A DNA stretch of 64,000 nt from Acanthaster planci (GCF_001949145.1 NW_019091719.1:1-64000), one strand, 5' to 3'. Counted from the first letter of the stretch, positions 46,597 through 60,190 are shown. The notes: generated by a model from the sequence alone, not told the origin. A program made the numbers and translations.

Positions 46597-48406
46597 TCCC
46601 CGAAGAGCTCCTTTTGTGGCTCGCAGGTTGACAGCAGCGACAACGTGCAACTTTTAATTAGCTTCTGAACTTTGAAGGTCATGGACATCCAGCATGCGGG
46701 GGATTTACATGTATAATACAAGTCATCGGACTGACAGAATTTTTGAACAATCGCGGCACCTCTTGCAATGACAACTTAGAGAGTGGGGTGGGAGGGAGGG
46801 CAGACCCTGGCTGAATGACCATGTGAAATGTACAAGCGCTGTGCTAGGGCTCCGTAGCGCAGTGTACTGTACACGTATGGATGGACTTTGCTGTGTTCAA
46901 GGCTTGCCTTGACATCAGCAGACAGAGTTGCACTCGGTATTAACAGTGAAGGTTGTAAAATGACCAGCGGTGGTTTTCACAAATGTCAAGGTTTCTTCTT
47001 TTTACAGTTGCAGTAGATGAATTTGTTCCGTCATTGTCACGAACCCATCACAAGTGACGGTATTTTATCAAACCGCCGCCAGTGTTTACCTTGGTATTAT
47101 TTGAGGGAGAGGGGAAAAGAGAACAGACAGTCTTTAGATGTACTTGCAGGGCTGAGAACTACATTGTACATGTAATGATCGACACTTGAATTTCACTTGC
47201 ATGGTACGTGTAGACCAGTATCATTACACGTTTTCCACCCCTTTTTCTTGTCATAATGACCACAACATCCCAACTTCTGAAGATCCTTGAACAGTTGAAG
47301 CTGTAAAGACATTCCTTGGAGATTGTAAAGAGACTTCCTGGATGTCCGGTGGGTTTCCCTTTTCAAGCTCTGAAGGTTGACCCCACCAGAGACTGGTCTT
47401 TCCGCCGAAGGTTCACCCACAGAGCTTCATGTACCCGGTACCAAACCTCCACAGGTCATCAGACCTGGTTGGGCAGAGTCCCCTGACTGTTTAGGCTCTG
47501 TTGAAATTACTGCTGGCCAGGCAGGTCCTTTTGACTGCACTGACTGTGGTTGTGATCCGGTTCTAGTCCAGCGGGAGGAACGTTGTGGGAGGAGGGAGGG
47601 AGGGAGGATGTATAAAGCCGGACATGTCTGGATTCTCCTGAGATCAAGTGACTGTTAAAGTACAGAATCCTTACAACCTGGAAAAATAGACCAGACCCGG
47701 ATTGTAATATAGAGCATGTGCAAATACGGGTAATATTGTAAGTGAATGTATGGTACAGCTGTACACAGTGTACTGTGTGAATGGCCTGAGGTTAAAATAA
47801 ATGAAGACAGTCTGCAGTACAGGCAAAATCAGCACAGCTTGGGTTGAGGGATCACTCGTCTTTTTTTTTTAACGCCATTATTTTCACGAGCGTCCAAAAT
47901 GTCCCAATACGCCGGAGGGAGGAAGGGAGGGGTTGATAACCTAAGTTTTTCACAAACTGAAAAAAAAAAAATCGATTGGCCATTTCCCCAGGAGGGGGGG
48001 TTGGAAGAACAGAGTAAACTTGAAGCAGACGTTTTGTAAGCTAAAAAATGACAACCCCCAAAATGTTACGGAAAACCAAAAAGGGAAACAGGCATGCTTT
48101 TTTTTGTGGATCAACCAAGAATGACTCCCTGGATCTCTTTTGATCAGTGAGGAGAAAAATTCAGCCACTCTTTTGTGAGACATGTCCAAGTTTTGTGATG
48201 CATAAAACAGGCTTACATGTACCCGTACAAGGTTATGTGAAATGGAGCCGTAATCATCAAGTGAAGCAGATTTGTTGAAACTACCAGGAAGAAAGTGTCC
48301 CCATTTTGTTTTGGGTTCCCGTAAAATCTGTCAACATGTGCGTGGTCCTCATGACCCAGTAACAAGTACAAAAAATATGCATGGATTGGCCTTTCCTGCC
48401 CAAAGG

Positions 48407-49568
48407 CAGTGTTGTAGAACTCTGAGTGTTTTTTTCTGAGTACCGAGTACTGCCCAGTACTTAGTTTTCCTGAGTACAGGGAAAGTTTGGAGTATTTTGC
48501 CAGCCGAGTACATTTATACGTGCTGGTTTTCAAGCACAAGTACATGTATATACCAGCACTTCCGAGTACCTGTACTGGTATCTCTGAGTACATATACATG
48601 TATGTACAAGTATATTCCACCAAACAAACAGCTGTGCTGAGGCATTTGATTCCATTTTGTACAAATTCTCGGTGCTCGATGAAGCCAAACTGTACTACAG
48701 TGGCTGCAGATGACATGACTGTAATGATAGCTGTGCTACATGTACATGTTCCAACATCATAGGTTCTTCTAAAGCCAATAGTCAAAAGTACGGGAAGAAC
48801 AGCGGGCAACAGGTGCTGACGCATGGCCATGTACCGGTACATGTAGATGCATTGTCAGAATTTTCGGATCCAGGAACCAGACCAGCAACACCCAAGTTAA
48901 TCGAGTGGCCATTCTCAGGAGTTCCCTAGTCTCGGAGAATACCCTAGTCTTGGGTCAAAGATGCCTTTTACGGCGCTGCGATCCGATATGCGTGCAGTGC
49001 GTGGTGTATAATGCGATTTACTGTGACTGTGACCTGTTTTGAGGCGTACGCTGCTGAATCTGCAAAGGCAATACCGGTGATGCGGTTCGTGTTGTGGAAT
49101 AAACAGGAAGGTCTGGGAACCAAGACTAGCAATACCCCAGCTTTTCACGTACCAGTAGGACTACGTGATTGGATAAGTACATGTATGCCCACAGACCACA
49201 AATGTGTGATCACGAGTACCTGTATACCTGTATGTATTGTAAATGGTCCCACATGCTACATGTAGTAGATAGGCCTTCTGTTTGTTGGACCCTACCTGAA
49301 CATTGGTCTGTGAGGGTCGATTTTCTTGTATCGTTGTATTTTAATGGCCGTGGTAATTAAAAGGATTTTTAATCGAGTACTGTTAATCAAATATAATATG
49401 TGTACTGCGATGCTCAAGTGCCATTTGGTTCCGACTCTTTGCAGCTCGAGTACAAGAACTGTCGTTCGAGTACGAGTACTTGGAAATTCAAGTACAAGTA
49501 AGACGCGAGTACTTCGAAAATGGTACTTAAGTAGTACTCGAGTATGAATACCGAATACTACAACACCG
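48407..49568. mobile_element. Non-autonomous hAT-type element with 8-bp target duplication
   Basis: The left end is CAGTGTTGTAG, and the right end is CTACAACACCG (reverse complement CGGTGTTGTAG). The flanks CCCAAAGG (48399-48406) and CCTAAAGG (49569-49576) match at 7 of 8 bases, as expected for a hAT target duplication. Internal sub-terminal sequence is rich in GAGTACT/AGTACTCGAGTA repeats at both ends (48450-48600 and 49370-49555). No transposase is visible. The - strand ORF of 209 codons inside (48842-48213, partly outside the element) is low complexity and rejected. Confidence 0.7.
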
Positions 49569-50512
49569 CCTAAAGGGGACACTTTCTTTTCTTTAGGAAA
49601 GTCACAATTACATTGCGGCGACACAACCAAAATCTGTCCCCACAACATTTTTAGTCGCCATAATGTCTATACGTGTACCGGTACCGTATTTTATCATGTG
49701 CTAGCCGCCATAAACCAGTCACTGGTATGGTACGGTACCCTCACATGTACCGGGTACATGGTACCCGTACTGTATGTGTGTACATGTATGCACAAGCTGA
49801 GGAGAGGGCATGTTGTTTCCTATTGTTCCTATAGTATAGTCTGGTACTCTCCTGTAGATTGAACATACATGTACATAGGCGCTTGCCTCTGAGGACAATA
49901 GATTGACCATTGAGGACAGGGAAGCATCCATTGTTCCCTTTGTGGTCTGTCCTCGATGGTAAACCAAACATTTCCTGCATGTACATGTGCAAGTATGTAC
50001 ACGTACATGTGGTTCACATGCATGTAGTACTTATACAGTTTCTTGATTTGATGGTGTTGTGTCAACTGAAATTGTGGCCAAAGGAACTTTTCAGCTTGCA
50101 TATGATGGCTTGAACCGCTTACTTGTAATGTACACCTAAGGTATGTGTGAACAAAAATTCATTTATTTGGCCCAGACTGTTTTTATCGCTTCTGAGGAAG
50201 AGGAACAGGAGAAGTTCAGCAGGTGAAGGAACGAGGCCTGCCGACCAACCATTCCGGCAGTGCCACAGACAGGGGCTTGTTTTGCCGAGTATTGAATTGC
50301 CAAGTGTGTTGACCAGGCCACTTGGCCCCTCTTGGCTGGCTAATCCCAGCGGAATGAAGTGTGAAGCAGTCTGGAAAAATGTTGATGAAATGCTTCGGCG
50401 GTACTTGAAGATAATGCAGAGGGGTACTTGTGAAAGGTGCAGACGGAGCTCTTCTATGTATTAACACAGTCACGAATCGAGGTCGGATTGTAAATCGAGG
50501 ACGTCCTCAGTT

Positions 50513-50513
50513 N
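50513..50513. other. Single ambiguous base (N)
   Basis: The only N in the window, in CAGTTNTGTGCC. It shows an unresolved base in the read or assembly and has no effect on any called gene. Confidence 0.99.
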
Positions 50514-51104
50514 TGTGCCCCGCACTGGGGGAGGGCAGCTTGCCGGAGAACAACACAAACAAGGCTACTGCATTGTGATTAATTCTGGAAGACACGTGCG
50601 ACAAACGCCACGCTTGCGATGAGTTGATGAGAATACAAATGAGGGAATCTTGTCATATTGGTTTTCTTATTGAGACTGGCGCATCTTATTGATGCATGCA
50701 TAGTGTCTGCCGGTTTGCATTAGTTTTTTGAAAGGTCTCCCTGCGCAAACAACATGTGTTGCCAAGGAGCTCCATCACCCAAGGGATAGTTCTGTTCATT
50801 GGGAACACAGATGAAAAAACGTGGGCTTTGGAAATGCATGCATTTCGGTATGAATTCCACGTCTCTGTTTTTCTCACTTACGCGTACGAACAAATTTGCT
50901 CTTCTGGATACCTCAGTGTCATAATTTTCTGGGAATTCCCAGAAAAGCCGCCACAGAGCAGGAAAAAGCTGCCATGAGGGTCACATTCATACATACCGGT
51001 ATCCTGGCTATAGAAAAAGAATAACGAGAAGATGTTGATGTTGTTTGCAATGCATCTGTAATATTTACATGTAGGACGATGTACATATATACTGTATGTA
51101 CATG

Positions 51105-51155
51105 CACATACTGTAGGCCTACATGTACATGTACCGGTACATGTACATGTACTGT
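51105..51155. repeat. ACATGTAC/ACCGGT palindromic array
   Basis: GCCTACATGTACATGTACCG followed by GTACATGTACATGTACTG is a near-perfect palindrome centred on ACCGGT at about 51132-51137. Confidence 0.85.
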
Positions 51156-52587
51156 TCATGTCATGAAAATACTGGTATGTACAAGTAAGGGAAGTACCGG
51201 TAGACTGTCAAATTGAAAATGACTGTGCACGTCCAGCAGGCGTGCAACTTTTCCTCAGATCAGATGATTTCCTCATATTTTGAATTTCCCATGCAGAGTA
51301 CATGTACATTACAATGCACGTAGAGTATGCCATTGCAAATTGAAAAATACTGTCGAAAGTCCTGTGTATTTCTTTCATTTTTCGCCTACTTGTACAGCAT
51401 TCTCAGTTTCACATCTGCTCAAGGTCTGTGATTTTGTGCACTCTATTATATTGCTATCATCTTGGAAAGGTGGAATAAATCTGGGCCTCCTTGAATTGGG
51501 ATTCCTTAGGATGAGGCAGGTGTAGTCAGGGTGTTGACAATGGCTACCCGGGCTGGACACAACCCAGATCATGACCTCTGTTGACCTTCCAGTAGTGATT
51601 TATGCCACAGCAAAATCTCTCCTCACACCCAATTGGGCCAGACTGCTGAATGCTGGTTACCACTGGTCCCTTCCCCCCTTCTCCCTACACAGTCCAAGTG
51701 TCGGCCTTGATTGCAAGACTGATCAATCTGGGGGGTCGCGCCCTAATGCCTCTAATGGAGGCCATGTGGCATCTGCCATCCATCCTGGGCAATACCCAAT
51801 AGGAGTACATTCATCGTTCATGAATCATTTTGGAATATGAACCCTGCTTTGCCTCTAAAGCTTGGCTGGACCCTACAGATTGTTAGCCCCCTGTCAACAC
51901 TATCAAGGCTGTCCTTGGTGTACATGTACAGGTTTTTCTCCGCCCCCCCGCACCGCTTTGGGTAAATTTCAGAGTATTTGACACTGTCAACCATCCAGCC
52001 AGCAATCGGCATATTCTTTTTAGGTATGGGTTGAGCCTGTCATCAGATGCCACAGTTTGTGGACATCTTCAGTCTGTTCAGAGGAGACCTGTGGTGCCGG
52101 GTGATTCTATACGGAGTGTTCTCCCGAACTAGCCCACAGGTCTAGTTAAGAAAATATTTTGGCACAAGGCCTGAGGTTAGTGTAGGAAGTGTGTTTCGCA
52201 AACGTTTGCGCTTACCTTCCTGTGTGTTTGGCATTCATGTGAAATGTCACCTGGTAATGTAAGCCACAATCTTGCGACGATCCTGAACGAGTGCCTGAGG
52301 ACCAGCATTCATCGAGATACATGCACATTCAATGTCCACACAGGATCCCAACCTATACATATGTACAAAACACTCCCCCGAGTCCCAAACTCCTGGCTTA
52401 TCTAACACTCATTTGGAATTTCTGACATTTATTGTCTATCTGCACGCCTACATGTAGTCTACAGAATGTACAGTGCTACATGTGCAGCTGGGTCTTTGAG
52501 GTGGGTGGGGAAATAATGCAAAGATATTAGTCTTTACTTGATGACTGATTAGGATTGATGAAGCATGGAGATGGTGCATACCATGTA

Positions 52588-52712
52588 TAGGGCTGTGATG
52601 ATTATTTAAATATTCAGATATTTTATCAAAATTGATGATTTAAATGTTCAGATATTTGATCAAACTCAATTATTTGAATGTTCAGATATTTGATCAAAAT
52701 CGATCATTTGAA
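52588..52712. repeat. 34-bp tandem repeat, about 3.3 copies, beside a hAT-like end
   Basis: Units start at 52600, 52634, 52668 and (partial) 52702, each like GATGATTTAAATGTTCAGAT followed by ATTTGATCAAAAT. Just upstream is TAGGGCTGTGATGATTATTT, resembling a hAT-type terminus, so the tandem may be the sub-terminal region of a decayed element. Confidence 0.8.
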
Positions 52713-53834
52713 GTTGAAAAAATTTTATTAAAGTTAAAAAGGGAAAAATCAAATTTTTGGTTACTGAATTATATTCCAAATGCCGAATACAGAGATATTA
52801 CTGTTAATGTCAAGGCTTCTCAATGTGTGCCAAACACTAAGACCAAATATTACTTTTCCTTCAAGGGTTTTCTACTTTCTTAGAATTATTATTAGGTTCT
52901 TCTCCGCATATCCAACACCAAACTTTGGTAGTTGAATCTGTTTCGTGAAAAATAGCCAAAACACAATTCGTGTAATATCTACTGGCAATTTGATCTTTTG
53001 TTCTGTAAAGTAGAGAACTGCCATTGCTGATTTTTGTTTTATTTGTTTTTAAATACCCTATGATCATTTTGTTGAGTCAAGCATGGTCCAAACACAACTG
53101 CTCTTGGTTGGCAAAATGTGATTTGGAAAGTGTCTCACATCAAACCTTTATAACGTTTTATGGATTTTTTAATCCCAAAATAAACTTCGAAAAAACTGTT
53201 TAGAAAAAATAAATGTGTTGAAATCGAAGTTGCTTAGGGATGGAGGAGATTCATTGCTTGCAATAATGTAAATACATGTACATAGTACTGTGGCTCGCTC
53301 GTAGCAAGCCTTTCAATATTTCAATTTGTATTGTACGCGTACATGTACATGTCCGAACCTGAACCAAACCGAAGTTCGGCATAAAAAAATAATGCCTGAA
53401 CCATGTTTGAACCTGAACCGAACCTGGGAGCTTACTCACAGCACTATGGGACATGCACTTCAGGCACGTGCACTCAATTTCTGTCGGAATTTACAGCTTT
53501 AGTGGGTGCACCATTTACGGGGTCGAAGACAGTCTTTCTTCTTTGGTAGTGTCTTTATAAGGAAGGAAGTGGACTAATATCACTCATTTCTGGTTAGTAG
53601 AGGTTTTAAATTGATGTAAAAAATACTATATAATGATTGATGTTTTGAATATTTCAAGTGGAACATGACGAACCAAATCATGTACCGGTACATGTACATG
53701 TAGGGCCTACAATCATAGGTCACTTACACAAAGGAGCAGATCATGAAATGATAAGAATGAATCATAATTACTGTACAAATGAGACATTTTGCTGTTTATA
53801 AGTGCCAGACATGTCTTTGGGGACTTTGCCGCTG

Positions 53835-53927
53835 AATCTGAAGAAGATTGCTGGGTTCTGTGGCAGGGGTGTGTTTCATAAAACAGTAGTAATCTGAAGA
53901 AGATTGCTGGGTCCTGTGACAGGGGTG
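53835..53927. repeat. 37-bp direct duplication, period 56
   Basis: AATCTGAAGAAGATTGCTGG and its continuation (TTCTGTGGCAGGGGTG, or TCCTGTGACAGGGGTG in the second copy) occur at 53835-53871 and 53891-53927. Confidence 0.85.
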
Positions 53928-54839
53928 CGGAGATCTGACTCCAGACTTCATGCCCCTTTCATATCAGATAGCCATACATGTTCAGCCAGCAGTGGTCATG
54001 AAGTTACAGAATCCTCTTCCTCTAGATGGCTCTTTTACCCAGCCATTGATTACTTCCCTCCATCCCCCCTGCCATACCTAGGAACCCTGATATTAAAATG
54101 TAGGACTTGCCAAACCTGTCAGGGTCAGAACCAGAGGTGTCCTTTACCTGCTTGAGTTTTAGGATCTATTGGTTGGGAAGATGGGGGGGGGAGAGGGCTG
54201 GACCCTGGGACTATGGAACTGGGGGTCTCTGGTTACATCCTTTTTTTGAGCAGAGGAGCCCCTGGCCATTAAATCATTTCCAGGCTCACCTTTCTGGAAG
54301 GCCTGCCAAAAATTGGTGGTGCTGTACAGAAATTAGGGACCAGGACAAGGCTCAAATTCCATTTCCAGGTCCGCAAGACTGCAGGTCAAGTACCCTGAAC
54401 GGTAGGCCTAGAGTACAGAAAGAATGCGGCGAAAATATGAAAGACAGATCTAGAGCTTTCTCGGACCACTACCAAAATACTGGATAGGATTAATACCAAT
54501 GATTTCTAGTGCAGTTTCAACTGAACTGGCAGTCATTTGAAAAAGTTGTACTCGTACATATACCAGTACTGATGGTAACTTGGAATCAATATTGCAGTAA
54601 TTGTGGAGATGTTATTGCTTGTTCAAACTTTGATTAACAATGAAGTACATGTATCTAGTGTATAGGCTGACCTGTCTCGGAAGATTGTGCATTGTGCAAG
54701 AGCGGCAAGTCTGATGTTCACAACATTGATGTCAAAATGACCACAAGAGACCACATGCTAGTACATACATGTACATGTACATGTACGTACCGGTATGCCA
54801 TCGAAACAATTGTTTAAGGCTTAAGTAAATTGACTTTCA

Positions 54840-54877
54840 AATATTAAATGCGTCATCCAATATTAAATGCATCATCC
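54840..54877. repeat. 19-bp direct duplication
   Basis: AATATTAAATGCGTCATCC is followed directly by AATATTAAATGCATCATCC. Confidence 0.9.
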
Positions 54878-56498
54878 AACCAAGTAATGAGCATCTTCAA
54901 CACCACTTTCAAGGCCGTTAAAATAGAAATTGGCCATACCCTCCTGACACAAACATGTTCATGTACATGTACAGCGCACTGGATGTATACACACTGTACA
55001 TGTACCGGTTTGTGCAATGCACACTTGTAAATGAGCATGTACACATGTACCGTACTTCAGCCTTTCTTTGGTGCTGTGTGGCTCCACACTAAATGTACTG
55101 CATGGAAGTAAGTCTGTTGTATTCACTTTCATAAATATTTTTCTTTTAAATTTTGGTTTGGCTGTTTAAGTTGAAAGCAACCTAACCTGGCCAGAGCTCT
55201 CCTGTACAATAAACTTGGCCTCAAGCTGGGCAATGGAATGCTGTTACTAACTAAATAGTTGTGGATAATGTTACAGCCGGCTGCCATTTTTGTTTTGTAG
55301 CCCCAGGCGGAATTGACTTGTTGGGGCCAGGCATGGTTGGGGAGACCTGATTGCTTAGCTGATGCCTGCTGTACTATGGTGGTCCAGGACAATCAACATT
55401 TGCATAAGCCTTGGATACCAGTGCTGCAAGCAGGGTGTTCTCTCTGATGTTGCTGCTACATTGTACATGTGCATACATGTACGTGTACATGTAGTCTCAA
55501 AAACTTGACGAAGCGACACTCAGAGCAGATATTTCATATTTTTTTCTTAAATAATCGTTTTTGGCTTTCGACTTGAGTTCTGATTTGAATCAAAGAAAGC
55601 TACATGTATGTGAAGATTTTAGAGGAAAAAATCAATCTTTTTTTTGAGTATCAAGGCAGCCGGCACACTAGTGGACGTTTCTGCGATAATCTTCCTCAGG
55701 TCATTGGCAGGAGTTTCTCTTTTCCATTGACTCAGCTACTTTTGGCAATTTTTTTTTTCTCTTTAGCTGATTATAAGAAATGCCTGCAGGTGATGATATC
55801 ACTATCAAGCTGGCTCCAGAAAGGTGGGCTTAAATACGTTGGGTGGAGTGGGGAAAAAAAAGAAGAGGCATAAAATACCGTAGTCCCTCAGACAGACACA
55901 AGACCCATGCACACCTATTGATTGGGTCTCCTGCAGAAAAATAAGGAAAAACAAAGAAAATCCGCAGCGGAAGAGCCGGAACTGCTTTGGATGCCCGTCA
56001 ATCTTCTTGATTTCAGCAGCAGGGGAGTATCATGGTTGTCAAAAAGGAGGGGAGGATAGGAGAGGCAAGACCGCTTACCAGGGATGATCATGTTGGGACC
56101 CTGTGGGGAATGGGGTCAGTGTCTGCACTTTGGGGGGGGGGGAACGGACCTACAAGGTACCTGGGGACGAAGACCTGTCTGATCAGGTTCAAAAGCAGTG
56201 ACGGGACGGCCTGTTTGGCTTCGGTTCACCAAGCATCAGTTCCAGGAAAACTTGCACTCGAAATTTGTCCAGCGCTGAGCTTTTCTCAGAGTATGGTGGT
56301 AACTGATTGCTCCATGTTTTCCTGTGTAGGCCTACATGGATAAGGTGAGCCTAAATGCACAGCCAAGACCTGTGTAATACATGTACCGGGTACATGTAAG
56401 TTTTTTTTGTTCTGTGAGATTTCCCAGTGACATTCCTGTGCAGTGACAGTGCTAAAAAGTTGAATGGGATATGGCATTTTTTTACGGCCCAATCTCCA

Positions 56499-56592
56499 GC
56501 TCCTTGACCTGTCTCCAGCTCCAGTCTTGGACCAGTCTCCACTCTGCAGCTGCTGGACCTGTCTCCACACTGTAGTTCCTGGACCTGTCTCC
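56499..56592. repeat. Degenerate minisatellite
   Basis: About four imperfect units of GACCTGTCTCCAGCTCC-type sequence (GACCTGTCTCC occurs three times, GACCAGTCTCC once). Confidence 0.75.
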
Positions 56593-57609
56593 TGGCATAT
56601 ACGGTCCTGTACAAAAATTACTTGCAGCTCCTCTTTTGTAGGCACTACCACATGTATTTCACATTGTGTACATGTACATGTACATACATGTACCGGTACC
56701 AGTTTGAGTGACGTGCTGGGTTCAAATGTTTTGCGTGTATGTATTCTTAAGGGGTGAGATTTCCTAGCTTCTTAGCTGATTTCAGCTTTTTTTCCTCACC
56801 GGCTTGTTTACAAAAGTGTAGGAGATTTTCACAGCTTTTTGCCTTTTTTCAGCTGTTTTCAGCTATTTTTATCATCGGTCAATCTCAACCGTGAATGCAG
56901 TTCTTTCATATGGTGAAACCAAGGGTTGCCTAATTGTGTTCAAATTATTTCCAGTGATTTTTGGATCGAGTTGTTCTGGCCAACCAAATCTGCTTCGAAT
57001 ACAACCATCCATTGACAATATTAGAATTTTATCCCGTCCTGGTCGCATGAAAGTGCTGGGGACAGGCGCTGTCTAATCAAGGAGATCCGTTTCACTGTGA
57101 TAATTTAGCAGTCCCAGACAATTGTGGCCGGGGCATCGGTGGAATTTAGTGCGAGTACCCCCCTTCCATCCCCCTCCATTGAAGTACCGTGAACTGAGGA
57201 ACACCCCATGAACTTATCCCTATGTCTTTTTTGGTTGTACATTCACTGCAACTCACCGGTACTTGTGCAAATGTACCCATGTATTCGTATCTTGTGGACG
57301 TGGAACCAGCTCCCTTCTGATCGGCGGCAGTCTCAGTCTGAGTTCATGGGCAAACCATTCTCACTGCACCCTGGCTCAGCTCATTTGCACTATGCATGCA
57401 CATGCCCCGTCGGATTTAGTTTCTCTTTCTCCTCTTCTTTTTCCCGGTCGTTCGCTTTTTTCCCTGATTTTTTTATTTTTTTTTTTTTAAAACACGCAAA
57501 GATACAAGGCCCTTAATCCCAGCATGTTTTGCCGGAATGGATTGAACAAACAGCTGGTTTGGTTTGGCTGTGCGCCAATCCGGCGCCAAACTCAAGACAT
57601 TGCATCTAC

Positions 57610-57745
57610 ACATGAACATGTACATGTACATGCGCATGTACCTACATTGTACATGTACATGTTTGTCCTTCGCTCAGATGAGAGCCAAGTAGTAAGTACA
57701 GTGTAGGTGTACATGTAACGGTACATGTACATGTACTCGACCTCC
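57610..57745. repeat. ACATGTAC palindromic arrays
   Basis: Runs at 57610-57664 (ACATGTACATGTACATGCGC, then TTGTACATGTACATG) and 57708-57736 flank a short unique segment. Confidence 0.85.
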
Positions 57746-58993
57746 ACATCCCTTTGTGTGTGGCACCGAAGTGCATAGACTCATTACAGGGAGGTCTTCC
57801 ATATACATGTACCTTCCCAGGGTCCACTTGTCTTCTACTGTAAGCACACTCCTGTCTGCATGTGGCACATTACTGTTACCTTCCACCAGCAAAACCGGCC
57901 ACATCTAGCTGGAAAGTGAAGCCAAACTGTACCTCTTTTTATTTGATTGCACCTCCAAATGGCATTCACATCAAACATTAGTCAGTCTTCACTTGCACGT
58001 AACGAAAACCTGTCTTATAAAGGAGAAGTGATGATTCTAGAATCGCGTACAGACTATTATGTAGTACATACTGTACATACACAAGACAAAAAGCAAAAAT
58101 CTGCAAAGTCTGCCAGGCCCAAAAATCACGGTGCTCAAAGGTGGAAGCACTTTCCAGTTGAAAGGATTACATAGAAACTATTGAGCTGAAATTCTGAGAT
58201 ACTGTAATAGACTCAACTACTGCATTGGAGACAAAAAGTGATGGTATCATTCATGAGCTTGAGATGTTGTGATGATTTTTAGAGGGGAAAAAGAAACATC
58301 TTGATTTTAGGCCTACATGTACATGTGCATGTTTATTAATCACCAAATTGTTCACATTTCCAACTTCGCTCTCCAGACAGAAATCACAAAAGAGTAACTC
58401 ATCTGTTGGTCTTCTTTAAAGTTCATTACTGCCACAAGGTCATTTGGATCATTGCTTCACCAGATGCCAGGGTATAGCCCTACCATTGCCAGGGTTAATC
58501 CCACGATAAAAGGACTAAAGAAGTACCCCTAGCTGTCAAGAGGGTTGCCGGCCCAACCGAGCCAGGGCTATTGTCTGCCTTTGTCACATTCAATTAACTC
58601 TCCAAAAAGATCCCAGTCCCCTCACGACTTGGCTGAACACAGTTTGGCAGTTGCCTTTGTCGGGTAAATACCCAGCCAGTTGTGGTGGACGGTTGACGGG
58701 CAGGATCAGGAAAGTTTCCCAGAAGAAGGGAGACCAACCAAAAAAAAAAAGTCTGTGTGTTCATGTCATGACAGACGGGGGAATTCTGTGAGGCTGAGCA
58801 TGCTGCTGTTATCGTTGTGTGTTTTAGTCATTGGCCCTTGAGTTGGAGCGGACTCACCATGGGACACAATCTGGGCTTGACCCGCACATGCGGCAGTTTG
58901 TCCAATGGTTTACCCCATGGTTAGGCAAACAGCTTTCATACTGTGAACATGTACTCACATGTACATACATTATGGAGGCATTCACTGCGGTAA

Positions 58994-59130
58994 GGGGACA
59001 GTTTCTTTTGTGAGGCAAATTTGGACCGAGTTTAGCGGACATTACTTTGTCCCTGTGACATTTTTGGTCTCCACAAAATAGGTGAAAAATATGTATCAAG
59101 TGTACATGTATATGTACATGTATGCCCCCA
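58994..59130. repeat. Dispersed repeat C, copy 2
   Basis: Shows the same block order as 37377-37500: GGGGACAGTTTCTT, GGCAAATTTGGACC, GCGGACATTACTTTGTCCC and GACATTTTTGGTC. It lies just upstream of the MITE at 59175. Confidence 0.5.
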
Positions 59131-59174
59131 CAACTATAGAACAAGAATGAATGTACATGCATGGATACCCTGTA

Positions 59175-59423
59175 TGGGTAACTCCAGCAATTAGGGGTCC
59201 AAAAGTGTGACATTTTGGTGTTACATCGGACCTTTCTTATTTGACATGGAAATGTCACCGGAATTGATTTCAAACTATTACTATTTGTTTGACAGGTAAT
59301 TTGCATTAATTCACCACTCCTTGAAATTAGAAAATGTGTTCTGAACCTACAAAATCATAGGTCAGATGTGACAGGGACACCAAAATGTCACACTTTTGGA
59401 TCCCTAATTGCTGGAGTTACCCA
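59175..59423. mobile_element. Tc1/mariner-type MITE, copy 2, with TA target duplication
   Basis: Perfect or near-perfect terminal inverted repeats of about 46 bp start TGGGTAACTCCAGCAATTAG at left, with the complement CTAATTGCTGGAGTTACCCA at right; one mismatch is visible. TA dinucleotides flank it at 59173-59174 and 59424-59425, as expected for Tc1/mariner. It is homologous along its length to 23316-23561. There is no transposase, so it would be mobilised in trans. Confidence 0.9.
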
Positions 59424-59979
59424 TATGTGCACTGTGCCCATTGATAATGCCTGTGACAAAAAAAGTTCCACTACCTCCCGAACAGTTTGTGTGTTTTCCC
59501 AGAGCATGTTTACACCTGGCTGGCATGGGTTCCTGCACAGAATCCAGGCCAGAGTGCTGGATTCAGGCCAGTTATTTACCTAAAGACACAGGGCTTATAT
59601 CAGTCTAGACAGCTTTTTTATGGTAGTCCTAACATAATTTTTTCAGGGTGAACGGATTTATAGCCAGTGTGGTGGAGAGTCTAGTTGGGGGGGGGCTGCA
59701 TTGTATGGTGTTGTTTTTTGAGGTCAGGATTTTTTGGGGGGGAGGAGCATCAGGTGGAGTTCTTACCTCCCTGGAAGTTGTTTATGCTTGCTGGTGTCAA
59801 GGCACAAGCCCTCCTGCTTGATTGTCAGGAGCCAGAGCCCAGCGTGCGATGACGACAGCAGCCGCCATTATGTTTTTCTTCCAACGGCTAGTGGACGAGT
59901 GGACGAGGGAGCCGGTGTCCCAAGCATCAACTTTAATTCCATTTTCCTTTCATTTGTGCCCACTGTGCGCCGGCCAAGT

Positions 59980-60190
59980 GCGGGGCACCATCTGTGTGGC
60001 AACATTCCCGGGCCCTGTGTCATGGGCCCTGCGCAGCACTTGCCTGTCGTCTCCAATCTTGACAATACTTTGATGGGATCTTATTTAGTTCGAGCTTTCG
60101 ATTTTAATTACACAACTGACAATGTCTTAAAGACTGGGGGTTTTGCATTTGATCGCCTTTTCCTTCAAAACAATGTGCACAGTGGTGCTG
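59980..60190. promoter_or_regulatory. Candidate conserved noncoding element
   Basis: Repeat-free sequence with GATTTTAATTACACAACTG, TTGATGGGATCTTATTTAG and GACAATGTCTTAAAGAC. The + frame from 59734 is open for 163 codons but its C-terminal part overlaps this AT-rich block and no domain is recognised. Regulatory function is a guess from composition. Confidence 0.2.

Noticed and set aside
47377-47658. Cys-containing + ORF considered as exon 3
   Set aside because: A few cysteines (DCTDCGCD) occur, but the rest does not follow the receptor Cys-rich pattern and splice sites are lacking.
48213-48842. 209-codon ORF on the - strand
   Set aside because: It crosses the boundary of the hAT element and reads YMYMY-type low complexity through ACATGTAC repeats; no domain or splice context.
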